Below are positions 10,068 through 23,075 of a DNA stretch of 64,000 nt, piece after piece. How positions within the stretch are numbered: the stretch's first letter is position 1; each line of letters opens with the position of its first letter. The stretch is from Ditylenchus dipsaci. Its lineage: Eukaryota > Nematoda > Chromadorea > Rhabditida > Anguinidae. The position numbers and the translations under genes were made by a program. The notes below the pieces were generated by a model. That model did no database searches and was not told the origin of the DNA. It saw only the letters and a list, made by a program, of their open reading frames with translations. The DNA lies in the NCBI GenBank assembly GCA_004194705.1, contig SADC01000215.1:62001-126000 (forward strand), given 5' to 3'.

Positions 10068-10308
10068 TTCTGAACTTTGGCTCTACTTAAATTTAAGATA
10101 AGAAATTTTAATGCCAAATCTAGCAATTGGTATATTTTATGGGACTAAAATCATTTAACTGAAGGATTATATTATCTGTTTATATTATCTAAGATTATCT
10201 GCTTTATCTGATTTCTTGATTTTCACAAACTAAACGCAAAAAGATTCTGAGTTTCTCTTGAAGCACGCAGTTTTTAATAATCATACCAGGGAGGTCAGTG
10301 TTTACGAA

Positions 10309-10347
10309 TTCCGTATTTCCTCTAATTGCCGCCCCCTCTAATTAGAC
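10309..10347. repeat. MITE family E end fragment
   Basis: TCCGTATTTCCTCTAATTGC is an E-family terminus cut off by the transposon whose target duplication starts at 10348. Between 10068 and 10308, upstream of the F-box start, I see only AT-rich sequence that could hold its promoter. Confidence 0.5.
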
Positions 10348-10355
10348 ATAATTCC

Positions 10356-12508
10356 GGTGTATGGACGTTATACCCCCAATGTATCATTTGATACATTGGG
10401 GTATAACGTCACTGTGACGTTATACCCCCAATGTATCATTTTTCAAATTTACTTTTTTAGGCGCTAATTCAAACCAAAACATTCCTTTTTGCTTCACTCC
10501 ACACTTTCTACACCTTATTTAGTTTTCTATGTGTCTATGTCCTTTTACATTGATGAAACAATGTGGTATTTTCTTCCAGATGGAGAAATTCAGCTGGGAA
10601 AATGCCGACGTGATGGAGAAGCTGCAGCAGCGGAAAGACGGGAAACTAACGGATGCAGACGTTCAGAGCTTTCTTTCAAGCAAGTACAACAAAGATGTTA
10701 AGCGCGTTACGATCTCCCGCCACCTGCCGGTTGCGAAAACCGTGGATTCAAACGCAGAAGTGATGTAAGATTTTGCATGTGTCTTTGTGGTTTCTTTACC
10801 CTTTTTTTAGTGAGCTAAAGACAAAGTTCGGTGGAAGCATGCTGGCTACTCGAAACGGAGAAAATTATCGCGTCTACATACAAAGAGATAACAACTCATC
10901 AACATACAGATGCATGGACTGTTTTGTGTAATAATTTTTTAGTGGGTTTTGGATGTGGTTTCTGATTACTGTCTGTTTAGTCTTCGCCGCAAACTGAATC
11001 TCGCTTTTCTAATGCCACTCGTCTCAAAGTCAAAAGGCCAATTCATGCAGAACGACGGAATTCATCACGAGAAATGCAGGTGCTTTGACTACAACACTTT
11101 GATGGCGCAGAATGTGGACAGAAAATGGCGTGAAAATGCTGCATCCGACCCGCTGATGAATCCACAACAAGCCTTTGAGCATGGAAGAAAAGAAGCAATG
11201 GAGCTATCGAAGAAGCGTGGAGAATGCGGCAAAAGGTTGTCATCAGCTCGAATCAAGTTTCCGGATTGGACCAAATGCCGTGCGCAATATTTTCGGAGGA
11301 GGCGAAAGGCTGGTTTTGCGGTCAATGAAATGGAAATCTCCTGTTCAACCCTCCTACAACTGATGAGCAGCAATTTTTGCGAAGACATTACAGTAAGCCT
11401 TTTTATTTTGGAAAGTTTGTACAATTTTGATTTTAGGTATAATGGATTTCAATGAGGACGAGAATGAGAACACTGCCTTTGCGCCCAGAAGACGTTCAAA
11501 TCGCCAGGAGATGTTCCAACAAAGGTCCAGTCTATTCTGGGAGATGGAACTGTGGCTTTCGGTAAAATTTAAAATGGTTATTTGTCTATTTCTTGAATTT
11601 CAGGGCACTGAGCTTCTGCTTGTTTGGTTCGGAGGAATACCACGCCTTTGTTCGCTCAACAATCGCCGATTATCTGCAGAAACACAAGGGCGAGGCATGG
11701 TGCGGGATTTTTATCCCGGACTTGGCAGATCAGGAGCGTCACATCGAAGACATGACCCATCCGGCAAAAGACGCAAGCGAAGTGGAAAAATGGGCAGAGA
11801 ACTATGATCTGCAGCAGCCAAGGTTTTCAATGTTAACGTGCTGGTCTGGAGCGGCTTGGGATGTTCACTCTACACTCCGTCTATGGATGACTCAGTAAGA
11901 ATGAAAACTTTGTGGTATTATTTGATGGAGTTTTTTGTTACAGCTGGCCAATGAACAAGATAGGAATCTTCCTTCTCTACCGATCAAATATTCTCCGGGT
12001 CACTTCGAAGTCGTCCTTGATGTCTGCAGTATATAACCGCTCATACTTATCCAATTTATGTCGTGGAATTGTTATTTTGTTTGAAAATCTTTATGGTTTG
12101 TCTTATTTTGTCGAATAAAAAGCCTAAAGCCTTCAATTGACGTTCGATAGTTAGTGTCACGGCGCTTTTTTCCGACACACTTTTGTAGATAATCTAAATT
12201 AACTATGATGAATATGCGTAAAAATAAATTGCTATGACATAAGTAAATTGCTATGGCGTGATTGCTATGACATAAGTCACTCAGTTTTCGGGTACAGTAC
12301 GTTTGACTATCAAGAATTGGGTCAACGGTGAAATTATGCTGACGGTCAAAATAGTCAAAATAGTGGAGTGAAGCAAAAATGATGTTTTGGTTTGAATTGG
12401 CGCCTAAAAAAGTGAATTTAAAAAATGATACATTGGGGGTATAACGTCACTGTGGCGTTATACCCCAATGTATCAAATGATACATTGGGGGTATAACGTC
12501 ATCGCACC
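10356..12508 (+). mobile_element. OTU-encoding transposon with 8-10-bp target duplication
   Basis: The arms of about 150 bp carry repeated ACGTTATACCCCCAATGTATC and TGATACATTGGGGTATAACG in both orientations, then TTTTTTAGGCGCTAATTC / GAATTGGCGCCTAAAAAA. The ends GGTGTATGGACG and CGTCATCGCACC are roughly inverted. ATAATTCC flanks at 10348-10355 and 12509-12516; the shared flank extends to CATAATTCCG. The cargo is a spliced plus-strand gene (10580-12036) with a FLYWCH-like finger and an OTU domain, and no DDE transposase. End and target features match the MULE-like foldbacks at 42413 and 56777. Confidence 0.8.
10580..12036 (+). pseudogene. FLYWCH-like zinc finger plus OTU cysteine protease gene of the transposon
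   Basis: Exons: 10580-10764 (MEKFSWENADVMEKLQQ), 10811-10927 (FGGSMLATRNGENYRVY, then TYRCMDCF), 10981 to about 11393 (KLNLAFL, NDGIHHEKC, then FPDWTKCRAQYFRRRRKA), about 11438-11561, 11604-11894 and 11944-12036. The first half resembles the FLYWCH plus linker N-terminus of MULE transposases. The second half is OTU: GDG then NCGFRALSFCLF around the catalytic Cys, and SPGHFEVVLDV with the catalytic His. OTU proteases cut ubiquitin from proteins. Two one-base losses break the OTU frame, near 11548 (between GDG and NC) and near 11810 (before AAKVFNVNV), plus a frame change before 11438. AATAAA follows at 12113. Either a young pseudogene or consensus errors. Confidence 0.65.
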
Positions 12509-12516
12509 ATAATTCC

Positions 12517-14300
12517 GAGCAAGACACTTGAATAAAAATGCATTTAGAGACTATTTTTGCCCAGCTCCAGTGACCAAAACATGCCAAAACAGGCAAATGG
12601 TCAAAATTCAAAAATGTCCAAAACTCAATTTTTTATTAACCAGAACTTGAAAATAATGTCTTTTTTGAACTCCTGAGGCAGTTTCAGGTCGATATAGGGT
12701 GTTTGGAAACACTTAAAAAAAATTCATTTGGTGGGGGGGGGGGGGGGGGGTGGTATACTCCGGTAGGGTCAAAGTTTGTATAAAGTTAGAGCTAAAATTT
12801 AAAAAAAAACCTTGAACCATTTCTGATGACAACAAGTCTACCTCAAAAAGGGGTGGGGGAACTTTATATGCATTATATCGCCTTAGCTGACAGCTTCGAC
12901 TACCACTGGCTGCAGACCTTATTTTTTTTCTCTTTTTATTTACAAGATTGGTGTCAAAATGTAGCTAACATCCTCAGCTTTCATTTGAGCTATCATACAG
13001 ATAAAAGGTTTGTATAAAGTTAGAGCTAAAATTTAAAAAGCATTGAACCATGTCCAATTCGATGAAATCCACAAGAGGATTATCAATCAAGCAATCAATT
13101 GCGACCATTTTTAACCTCACTGTCCGAAAATGCTGTAATTTGGAGATTTCATGCACATTAATGGCTGGTATTGAATTGGACATCAGTAAAAGTTTTTAAA
13201 ATCCTAGCTTTAACAAAATATTACCATCTACCATGTATGATAGCTCAAATGAAATCTCATGATCTTGGCTTTATTCCTGTAGATGAAACGTGTGATTTGT
13301 CTAAAAAACGCAGAAAATATCAATCAAAGCAGTAGAAGAAAACCCTCAAAACCATCGATTATCGGAGCTCTAGCCCAGGGAACTGCAAATGGTATCGAAT
13401 CAATATAAACAAGTACCTAAATAGTACTATGAATGGTACTGAAAAAGTATCAAAAAAATTTGGTACTATTTAGTACCAAATAGTACTAAATAGTACTATT
13501 TGGTGCCTTTTGGTACCATGGTACTGTGATACTATCGTATGATTTTGATACTAAAGTATCATTAGTATCACATTGATACCACAATACTTTCTGCTTTTTA
13601 ATGCTCTATCTGATCATTTTCACAGTGTGTTTCACCTTTTTAAGCTGGATTTGCTTCAGAGAATAGTTTTTTTCTAGTGCAAAAACACGTTTTTGGCGAT
13701 AACATGCTCTTTTTTGTATGCGCAAACAACGTACCATTAGAAAGCCCAGGGAAAAGGGCAAATCTAGTAATTTTGAAACAAAAATTTTGACCTGCTTCGT
13801 CTCAATTTAATGGTCCTGGATCGGATTTTTTCAGTTTTTCTGGCTAGTTTACAATAACAAATTATTTTAAATTTTTTCTTTACTAATTTCGGCTGTTTTC
13901 GTGAATTATCCTGCCTTTCTCTGAGGCCCATTTCGCATGTTTTTAGTCAATATTTATACCTCTGTCGACTTATTTTCTGTTTTTTTGAGATGGATTCATG
14001 AACTAGTGTGATAGGAAAGCTGATGTAGAGCCAGGCAGTAATGTTATATCGTATTCGCTCTGAAAGGCCGGCATGCCGGATCATTTTTCAAATCATGCTC
14101 TAGGATGCCGGGTCATTAGAGAGTGCCGGGTAAATGGAGAATCCCGGGTTTTTTTGTGTTATCCTTTTTTGGGGTAAAAGTACTGGGGTTGGGAAACTTG
14201 GCCCGATTTCGAAATTGAGCCGAATTTGGCAATCTCGGCCAAAGTTGAGCAAAGATTGAATTGAAATTTCGTTAATGTAACAGAAAAATTTAGAATTTCG
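12517..14300. other. gene-free stretch with simple repeats
   Basis: It holds a poly-G run near 12728-12750, an imperfect direct repeat (GTATAAAGTTAGAGCTAAAA at about 12778 and 13011), a region of nested TAGTACTAAATAGTACC-type palindromes at 13415-13565, and copies of TGCCGGGT near 14070-14150. Short open frames are not supported by splice or codon evidence. Confidence 0.4.
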
Positions 14301-14380
14301 AACAGAAATCTTTTGCCTTTCTTGGCAATTTGTTGATTGAAATTGCTAGTCTTGCCAAGATTGGCCCAATTTTCAAGTCA

Positions 14381-14983
<603 letters not shown>

Positions 14984-16620
14984 AGCTCTCGTCTATCAGG
15001 GTGCGAGCAAAAATGACTAAAAAGCAAAATTAGCTAAATTATTATATAAATATAAAAATTACAAAAAACTGTTCTGGTAGACCTGTTCTGCCCAAACAGA
15101 ATTTTGTTTCGCTGAACATATTTTTTCAGAATATTTTTTCAGTCAGGAGGCGCCGAAGGTACTGGCATTAATTTCAAAAAATACAGAAGCTATTTTTTCA
15201 GCAAAAAAAAATGTCTGAAGGTCAAATTGTCAAATTTGACAATTTACTTCAAAATTTATCGGGCTAAAACCAACTTTATTTGCCTTTCTTTTGATCCAAG
15301 TGGACGACCACTCGGTTTAGTTAGTGCATGGATTATCCAGTAGAACTAAAGTTTGATCATAGAAAAACATTTTAAATTTTAAGAGTTCTTTACAAGACGA
15401 AAAGATTACTACCCGGAAAAATTACTACCCAAAACCAAGTGGTCGTCCACTTTGAGCAAAAGATCTTTTTGTTCATGTTCCGAAACCTGTTTTCTGGACC
15501 AATTCGATGATGCTGAAGATGGTTTGATAATAGTAAAACACGGTTTTGTATGGTATTTTTTTAGTATTGGGAAATAATTAAGGCTATAACTGATTTGGTT
15601 TGCTAAAAACCTGAAAAATGCCACGAAAAACCTGAAATATGCCACGAAAAACCTGAAATGTGCCACGAGAAACTTCAACCTTGAATTTGACAAAGTTTTT
15701 GTTTTGATTTTTTGACATTTTTTTATTACCATGGAGCCCTGGATCTTAGCTTTCTAATAAATTATCAAACTCTGCTGAATCATTTACAAAATGATGGAAT
15801 TTAGGGTTTGATTGAAGTAACTTTTTTGTTTCAGTTACTTCATCTAAACCCCCGAATATTTATTTTTTGAAATAATTTGATGGAATTTTATAGCTTGTTA
15901 GAAAGCTGAGATTCTGGGCTACATGATACTATAAAAAGTTTTAAAAAATCCACGCAAAATATCAATTTAATATCAATTTTGCTTTTTCGTGGCATATTTC
16001 AGGTTTTTCGTGGCATATTTCAGGTTTTTCGTGGCATATTTCAGGTTTTTAGCAAACCAAATCAATTTATGCCAATAATTAATTTTACTAAAAATTAATT
16101 TTACCAAAACTCGAAAATACTTTACAAAACGGCATTTCACCACTATCAAACCATCTTCAGCATGCCTGAATTATTCCAGAAAAAAAGTTTTGGAACCCGA
16201 AAAAGTGAAAAAAAAATTCTCTAAGTGGACGACCACTTGGTTTGGTTGGTTCAGACTACAAATTTTTTCAAAATGCACGAATTTGAAAAGGATTTCGTGT
16301 GTGGACAAATTTGGTATATATTGCCCGTAAATGAATATACACGAGGGATACCTACCTCTAATTGTGCGGATCGATTGAGTGAACTCAAAATTTTGATATT
16401 ATCAAACCTAATTCACCGCACGATTTTACATTTGATAGCGTTGTTTTGTTTTTGATTTAAAATTTTTTTTAATTTTTCAAGCCATCCAGGTGAACATACA
16501 CTTGACCAGAAGGTACCTACCCTGGACTTCGGAATCGGGTGGGTGAAATCGCAGTTTTGGTCCTATCAAATGGGATTTACCACACAATTTTACGTCGAAA
16601 ATAAGGGTTGGAATGTGGTA

Positions 16621-17599
16621 AAGTGCGGTGCATAATTATACGACCACCCCTATTTTGCGAATTTCGGGACTTTTCGAAATAATTCCTAAAATCTACTACC
16701 ACCATTCGAAAAAGCGCGCTGAAAAACGGTGGTTTTGCTACAGTATCGATAAGTAGCCGATATTTTTGTAAGAAATTTTTTCAAAAATGTGAAATTTCGG
16801 CGGTGCATATTTATACGACCACTTAGAACAAAGCACTATTTTGCACTAAACAGAGCACTATAACAAAGCACTACCATCATTAACAGCTTTAGAATGTAAG
16901 CCCTGAATCTTAGCTACAATTTGATAGGTCAATCTTTTATTTTTCATAAGATTGTACAGGGCTGAGAAACGGACGGTTTAAATTGAAAGAAGTGAAAACC
17001 TCTACTTTTGCTTTATTTTGAGACATTTTCACTTCTTTCAATTTAAACCGTCCGTTTCTCAGCCCTGTACAATCTTATGAAAAAGCTGACATGTCATTTT
17101 GTAGAAAAAATATTAAGCTTCCAAAAAGTGCATTAACTGGTAAATTATGTTATTAAAAATTTTAAGAAAAATCAGTATTTATGCGGTCAAACAACCATTT
17201 TCCTTAGATTTACTTTGATTTTGACTAGAAATCGACACTTTTTTGTTGATGGTCATAACTTTTTCCGGAATGATGAAAAATAAAAGATTGACCTATCAAA
17301 TTGTAGCTAAGATTCAGGGCTTACATTCTAAAGCTGTTAATGATGGTAGTGCTTTGTTATAGTGCTCTGTTTAGTGCAAAATAGTGCTTTGTTCTAAGTG
17401 GTCGTATAAATATGCACCGCCGAAATTTCACATTTTTGAAAAAATTTCTTACAAAATATCGGCTACTTATCGATACTGTAGCAAAACCACCGTTTTTCAG
17501 CGCGCTTTTTCGAATGGTGGTAGTAGATTTTAGGAATTATTTCGAAAAGTCCCGAAATTCGCAAAATAGGGGGTGGTCGTATAATTATGCACCGCACTT
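16621..17599. mobile_element. 979-bp foldback transposon at a proven TA site
   Basis: Terminal inverted repeats of about 330 bp begin AAGTGCGGTGCATAATTATA, with a second, independent hairpin (about 16951-17090, around GGCTGAGAAACGGACGG) in the loop. TA flanks at 16619-16620 and 17600-17601. The other arm of the duplication has the uninterrupted site (minus strand reads GAATGTGGTATGTTGACTGT at about 37636-37617), so insertion with TA duplication is seen directly. TA points to Tc1/mariner-type transposition; there is no coding capacity. Confidence 0.9.
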
Positions 17600-17649
17600 T
17601 ATGTTGACTGTGACTTTTCAAAGATTACTTCTACTACGTTTTTGTACTG

Positions 17650-18060
17650 GAGGCGAATTTTCGCGGACCCTTTACATAACGACTCTCTATATAACGTCCC
17701 TCTCCTCAGAACATCCCAGTAAAACTCGTTTGGTTGATCTGAACTAACTGTTCGAACAACTGCATCTCGATATAACGACTCTTTAAATAACGTTCCTCTC
17801 TACATAACGTCCCAATGTGGCTGGACACAGCTTCTCAGACGCCTCTCCATATAACGTTTTTTCGGAAAAAAAAATAAAATTAAAAGCAGTATTGATTCCA
17901 TTGCTATATGAAAGACACTTGGATATCCCTGACGGATGAATAAAGAAACCATATAGTGGATGATAATAATGATCAACAGATCCACCAGCATCCACTACTT
18001 GCCAAAGAACGCATAAAGAAATTGAAGCAGAAGAGTATTTGCACTTATTTCATGCCTATC
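17650..18060 (+). mobile_element. pogo/Tigger-like remnant
   Basis: Repeated ATAACGACTCTCTATATAAC words mark a pogo-type subterminal region, like the element at 20703. Downstream the plus strand reads TCQRTHKEIEAEEYLHLFH with several stops, faintly like a pogo transposase C-terminus, and then AATAAA near 18098. The mirrored copy is at about 37130-37575. The transposase assignment is weak. Confidence 0.4.
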
Positions 18061-19470
18061 CCGTGATTGTTTTGTCAGGTGTTATTTATTGTTGAAATAA
18101 ACTTTTTTTTGAGAAATTTTCTACATAAGGTCTGGTGAGTGATATTAAGACGAGTGTCTCTTCACAAAAAGGAAAGTAAGTGGAGGAGCCGGGAGTGTGG
18201 GTGTTGGTGTCAGTAGAGTGGATAGGGGTGCCTGGAGGGTGGTTAGGAGTCCCAGTGGAGTGGGTCGGGATATCAAGGGAGTGACTAGGGGTGCCATAAG
18301 AGTGAGTAGGCCTATGAAGAGGGTAGGTAGGCATACTAGGAGAGTGGGTACGCTATAAGAGGTGATCAAGTAGGATAGGAAAAATTATTTATACGGCAAC
18401 GAAAAGTATTTCTACAGCGAAAATTTCTGCAGCAAAAAAAATGTTTATTAAAGGTACGTTTGTAACTTATTTTTTTCAAACCCTTATTTTCGACGTAAAA
18501 TTGTGTGGTAAATCCCATTTGATAGGTCCAAAACTGCGATTTCACCCACCCGAACCCCGAAATCCAGGGTAGGTACCTTCTGGTCAGGTGTATGTTCACC
18601 TGGATGGCCTGAAAAATTAAAAAAAATTTTAAATCAAAAACAAAACAATGCTATCAAATGTAAAAATTATTTATACGGCAACGAAAAGCATTTCTACAGC
18701 GAAAATTTCTGCGGTAAAAAAAATGTTTATTACAGGTACGTTTGTCGCATAGCAGCATCCCCAATTTTACACAACAGGTAAGTTCAACCACTTCGAGGGC
18801 GCCCAACCATTAGGTAAGCACCCTAACTACCTCTTGCATCCCCCAACTACCCGGATTGCAATCCAACCACCTAAGTTAATGCACCTGAAGGGCATTAACC
18901 CCTCTCGAGTGTATGTCAGCCTTCAAAGCGCACCCCAACCACGTGGAGGGTATTTTAACCAGATATGGTCAGAAATATTTTTTTATAGTTTCAGCACAGG
19001 GCTTCCAAATCAAAATTTCAAAATAAAGGACTTTTTAAAAAAATAAAGAATATTTAGTCAAAAATTGCCATTTTATCCAGTGCTTGTTGGGCTTTGAGTG
19101 CCAAAAAATAAAGATTTTGACGTAAAATCCTAAAATTTCTAAAGATTTGAGCTCCCAAGTAAAGGACAAATCTTCAAATAAATCCCCAGATTTTATCCGC
19201 GGATAAATCCGTTATTTTATCCATAGTTGGAGATGAATCGGCGGATTTTATCTGTATCCGCGGGTGTCTTTATGCGTGATTATTACAGGCAAACCTGCAG
19301 CAGAAATACTTTTTTTGCCGCAATTTTTTTCTCGCTTTAAAACGACTTTTCATTGCAAAAGAAAATATGCATTGCCGCAGAAAAAAGTATTTTAGCTGCA
19401 GAAAAAAGTTTTTTACGGCAGAAAAAATTATTTATACGGCAACGAAAAGTATTTCTACAGCGAAAATTTC

Positions 19471-20700
19471 TGCGGCAAAAAAAGTATTTTTACGGCGAGA
19501 AAAAGGTTTGCCCGATTATTACTATGGATAAAAATCCGCGGATATTTCTATCAGCGAATTTCATCGCTATCCGCGGATTTCATCCGTTTATTATTACTAC
19601 GGGGGCTGGTACCCTTACATGGTAATCTTACCCACTCTCATGGTACCCCTATCAACTCTCCTGGCTCACGAACTCTTCTGGTACTCTCCTGGAAAAAAAA
19701 AATTTTACCGTGGTAATTTCTCATGACTATTATAATACGGGCCCAGATGCTTTGTGGTATTGGTTCTGTTTTTTGTGCAATTTTTTAGGCTTCAAATGCT
19801 TTTGAGCATTTGGTTTTTTTGAAATCTCACAACCTAATACCATCACAAAACGTGAATTTAATAGGTGAGTCAGACACTGAGCACATAATAAGGAAAAAAA
19901 GTAACAATGATCAATGGTGTCTTTTTGAAGTTTTCATTCATGTTATTTTATGATGGTCTACCCATCGTCTATTTGACGAAAAACCGGCGCCCGTTGGCCA
20001 TACAAACCCTGAGCAAAAAAGACCACAAAAATAACGTGGAGCGAAAGGTTGCATCAATACTATCTGTTCTCAGCAGAGAAAATCAACTTTTTCTGTAATG
20101 TGAAAGACAGGAAATTAACTGATTGTTTTGGTCTCAAATATTTTTCGATAGTTTGCGTGGGATTGTGCTTTTCTCTTTAGTGTTTTTCGAAACCAATTAA
20201 ATCTACTAAAGAAGGCCATTTGAGCAATGGGTCTAAATCGTTCTCCCCTATACTTATTATTTACTTCCCTTTGCATTATTATTGTCTTAGTGTGTGTGTC
20301 ACACAAAAAGTTGTGCTGATCTTACCCTGATGTGTTTATACGCTCTTCTCTTTCCTTCACATCTCTCACACCCTGATTCATTTCTTTCGCCAATTACGCT
20401 GGTGTCACCCATGTTTTTATTTGCTTATTTTTTCAAAGCCACACTTTTTAAGCTTTTACTTACTGGCATAATTGGTCACTTAGAAATTCAGTTCACTCTA
20501 CTATTTTTGGTCTTTCACACTGTTTTGGTTTGCAAATCTGAATTTTTTACTGTTAGGTACCTAAGTCTTTTCTGAATATCCTATTCTAACTCTCTTACCG
20601 TTATTTTTCGCAAAAAATTTGAAACACTACATGAAAATTTAGATTGTTGTCTGAAAAACACCAACAAAAATTTTGCTTGCGAGACCTATGCATTTTCTGG
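19471..20700. other. no gene recognised
   Basis: The first 150 bases hold ATCCGCGGAT words, which also occur near 14.59, 14.73, 19.2 and 35.95 kb. The rest is AT-rich with short open frames that lack splice sites or homology I recognise. Confidence 0.35.
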
Positions 20701-20702
20701 TA

Positions 20703-20986
20703 CAGTCGAGTCTCGATTTAACGTACCCCCTGGGGACCGGCCCTAGGGGTACGTTAAATCGGGGATAATTTGACGGAGTTTATTATTGGAAGGACCAACC
20801 CTAGGGGTACGTTAAATCGAGGGGTACGTTACATCGGGGGTAAATTTGTAGGGGTACGTTAAATCGAGGGGTACGTTATATCGGGGGTAAATTTGACGGA
20901 GTTTATTATTGGAGGGACCGGCCCTAGGGGTACGTTAAATGGAAGGGTACGTTAAATTGGGGGTACGTTAAATCGAGACTCGACTG
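20703..20986. mobile_element. pogo-type MITE with GTACGTTAAATCG words
   Basis: The perfect terminal repeat CAGTCGAGTCTCGATTTAAC / GTTAAATCGAGACTCGACTG lies between TA dinucleotides (20701-20702, 20987-20988). The body is made of repeats of GGGGTACGTTAAATCG in both orientations. The CAGT start and TA target are the mark of pogo/Tigger elements of the Tc1/mariner group. Confidence 0.8.
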
Positions 20987-21547
20987 TAGTAACAAGTTCA
21001 TACCGTCGAATTTTTCTAAAACTTACACCACTAAATTTCGTGCCACAGCTAGGTCTGACCATTTTTGTCCTAATTTTCGAAGTATTTCACTACTTTTGTT
21101 TGCAACGTCTAGACCAAAAAAAATTCAAGGATTCTAAATTTGCCGACTTTTTGTAAATGACATGTAAAATACATCTGAATAAAACAAATGTAAAGTTACA
21201 GAAAATTTTTGATTTTAAAATACAAGCTGCCGTTTTTTAAACGATTAGCAAAATTGAAATTTTTGCAATTATTTGAACCAGACTGTGCAAACAAAATCAG
21301 TAAAAGACTTAAAATTCGGGTCGAAAATAGTCGGACACTGCTAAAGAACAAATTTGACGGGTGTAACATACCGGGATTACAGTCAATCTCGATAACCCGA
21401 GACCTAAGGACGGTAATCAGCGGTGCCGGGTACTGGAAGAGTTAGTTTACCTTATTTCTCTTACGGCAAACCACATTCAGTTAGACCAAAATGCGAGGTT
21501 ATCCAGGTTCCACTTTATGTTTTTTTACTTTCAGAGAGCATATTATA

Positions 21548-23075
21548 ATGAATACTTCTAGTTGTTTGCTATCTATTCTTACTGTCTGCTTGCTAGTTAC
21601 CAGTCAATTAGCAAATGGAGCCAAAGAAGAGAGTGAATCTAGAGAATCCAGAGAGGATGAGACCACTAGAAGTGGAGACGAGACTTCTACTGAGTCCACC
21701 CCCACCTCAGGTCAAATTCGACAATGCACATGTACAGAGTTGGCCGAGTGCTCGGCAAAGTCACGAGAAAAGTTCAGACCGTGTGCTGACAAATGTGTGG
21801 ACAAGCTGACCGATAATGACTGGAATGAAGAAGAAGGCAGAAAATGTTTTGCCCACAAACAATCAGACAAAAAACACTGTTTTGAAGGACTCAAAAATCA
21901 GACGTTAGTTGTTTTTCGGTAAAAATTTTCTAATTTTTTATATTATTTCCATTTTTAGTTGTGCTGCTGAGGATGGAACTATGATCAACAAGAACGAGAC
22001 CTTCCGCGGTTTCCACGGCCGCCACAACCACAAGAAAGGAAAAGGCAGCCATGAGATGGAAGACCACCCTGCTCATCCACACAGCCCCCACCATGGAGGC
22101 AAACACCACAGGAACGGCTTCTTCAGCTTTATAAAGAAGAACTTTGGTGAAAGCGGTGAGTATTTCATTTCGGAAATGTTTGTAGTAAATTTTTTTTTAC
22201 TTTTTGCTTGCAACTGAATGCCAAACTCCAAAGTAGCAAAAAAACCAAAGGCAACTCATTTATTTTTTTGTAGGTTCCTGAGCAGATCGTGGTCGATTAG
22301 AAAAATTAAATTTAAAAAACTATCTCGAAGAACAAAAAGTGCTAATCTTCACATCGTTCAGCTTAGAACCATTTCCAATCTACTTCAAAAGTTAGCAAAA
22401 TCTGCAAATTAAAAAATATATTTTTTAAATTTTCAAAAATTTGGAAACTAACCCTCAGGGAGCAGGCACTTTTGTGCAAAATTAAAAAAATCAAACTACT
22501 TTTAGTTAAGTTATCTAATAACTATTCTTATCTGACTAATTCCTTTGTCCGGAATTCTGGTCTACATTCTCTCTTCCAAACATTTCCTATATGAAACAAA
22601 TGAAAGAGATTGACTTTACGAATTTTCCGGACATAACGGCTAATGAAGGAAAGTTTGGGAAAAACGTTTTTATATTTACTTCCACATTTTTACTGAATTT
22701 ACATAATTATGAAAAATTGCCCACAACCAATTAAAATTTTAGGTAAAGAGTATATGAAATGTATGAAAGACTGCTTCAAGAAAAACAAGAAAGGCCATTG
22801 TGCTAGAAGCTTAAAGTTTGTTCTTCGAACTATTTTCGACTATTTAGCAGTGCATATTTATAGATGTGGAGTAAAGAGATTGGAGCAAGAACAGATGAAG
22901 GAAGGCATGGCAAAGTGTCACGATGAAAAGCTGCCCATCGGCACGAGCTGTGTGAATGTTTGCAGAAGTCTGGAATGAAGTAAGTGGTCGAAATCTGATA
23001 CTCTGAAATTTAATCAGTTCTTTTAGGAATGTGGAATGTTCTGAATCTGTCAATGATAGCAACAAAGTCAACTGA
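21548..23075 (+). CDS. secreted cysteine-rich protein, four exons
   Basis: Exons 21548-21903, 21959-22155, 22743-22978 and, if extended, 23027-23075. The Met at 21548 is chosen because it starts a good signal peptide (MNTSSCLLSILTVCLLVTSQ, then LANGA). An acidic Ser/Thr linker is followed by Cys patterns QCTCTELAEC and RPCADKC, a His/Lys-rich stretch (RGFHGRHNHKKGKG, HPAHPHSPHHGGKHH) and a second Cys module (YMKCMKDCF to TSCVNVCRSLE). Fifteen cysteines are present in the mature protein. The frame stops at TGA just before a donor; one extra A in GAATGA (22974-22978) would join exon 4 (NVECSESVNDSNKVN) and give a sixteenth. The spacing recalls nematode CPG4-type or similar extracellular Cys domains, which is a guess. 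The His-rich middle may bind metal or sugar. Confidence 0.7.

Larger units (their letters stand above)
15326..19470. repeat. left arm of a 25-kb inverted duplication
   Basis: This arm is collinear, in reverse, with 35700-40598. Matching blocks include 15430-15960 with 39960-40490, 16320-16618 with 37628-37925, 17601-18060 with 37130-37625, 18130-18365 with 36880-37110, and 18386-19470 with 35705-36850. It includes ordinary sequence (18786-19080, around CCTCTCGAGTGTATGTCAGC) as well as dispersed repeats B and C, so it is a true duplication and not only shared repeats. The arms differ by substitutions and by private insertions, so the duplication is not recent. Confidence 0.8.

Noticed and set aside
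12728..12750. Long G-run as a telomere-like or regulatory G4 element
   Set aside because: A single homopolymer run; many similar runs (27300, 50651, 51328) occur in MITEs, and their lengths are not reliable in assemblies.
18086..18369. Frames coding PTHSYGTPSHS or LLTLMAPLVTP repeats, present in both large arms
   Set aside because: A degenerate CACTC-type simple repeat open in more than one frame; conserved between arms only because the arms are duplicated.
20294..20575. 93-residue hydrophobic plus-strand frame
   Set aside because: No partner exons, homology or splice sites, and high AT content makes such frames common.
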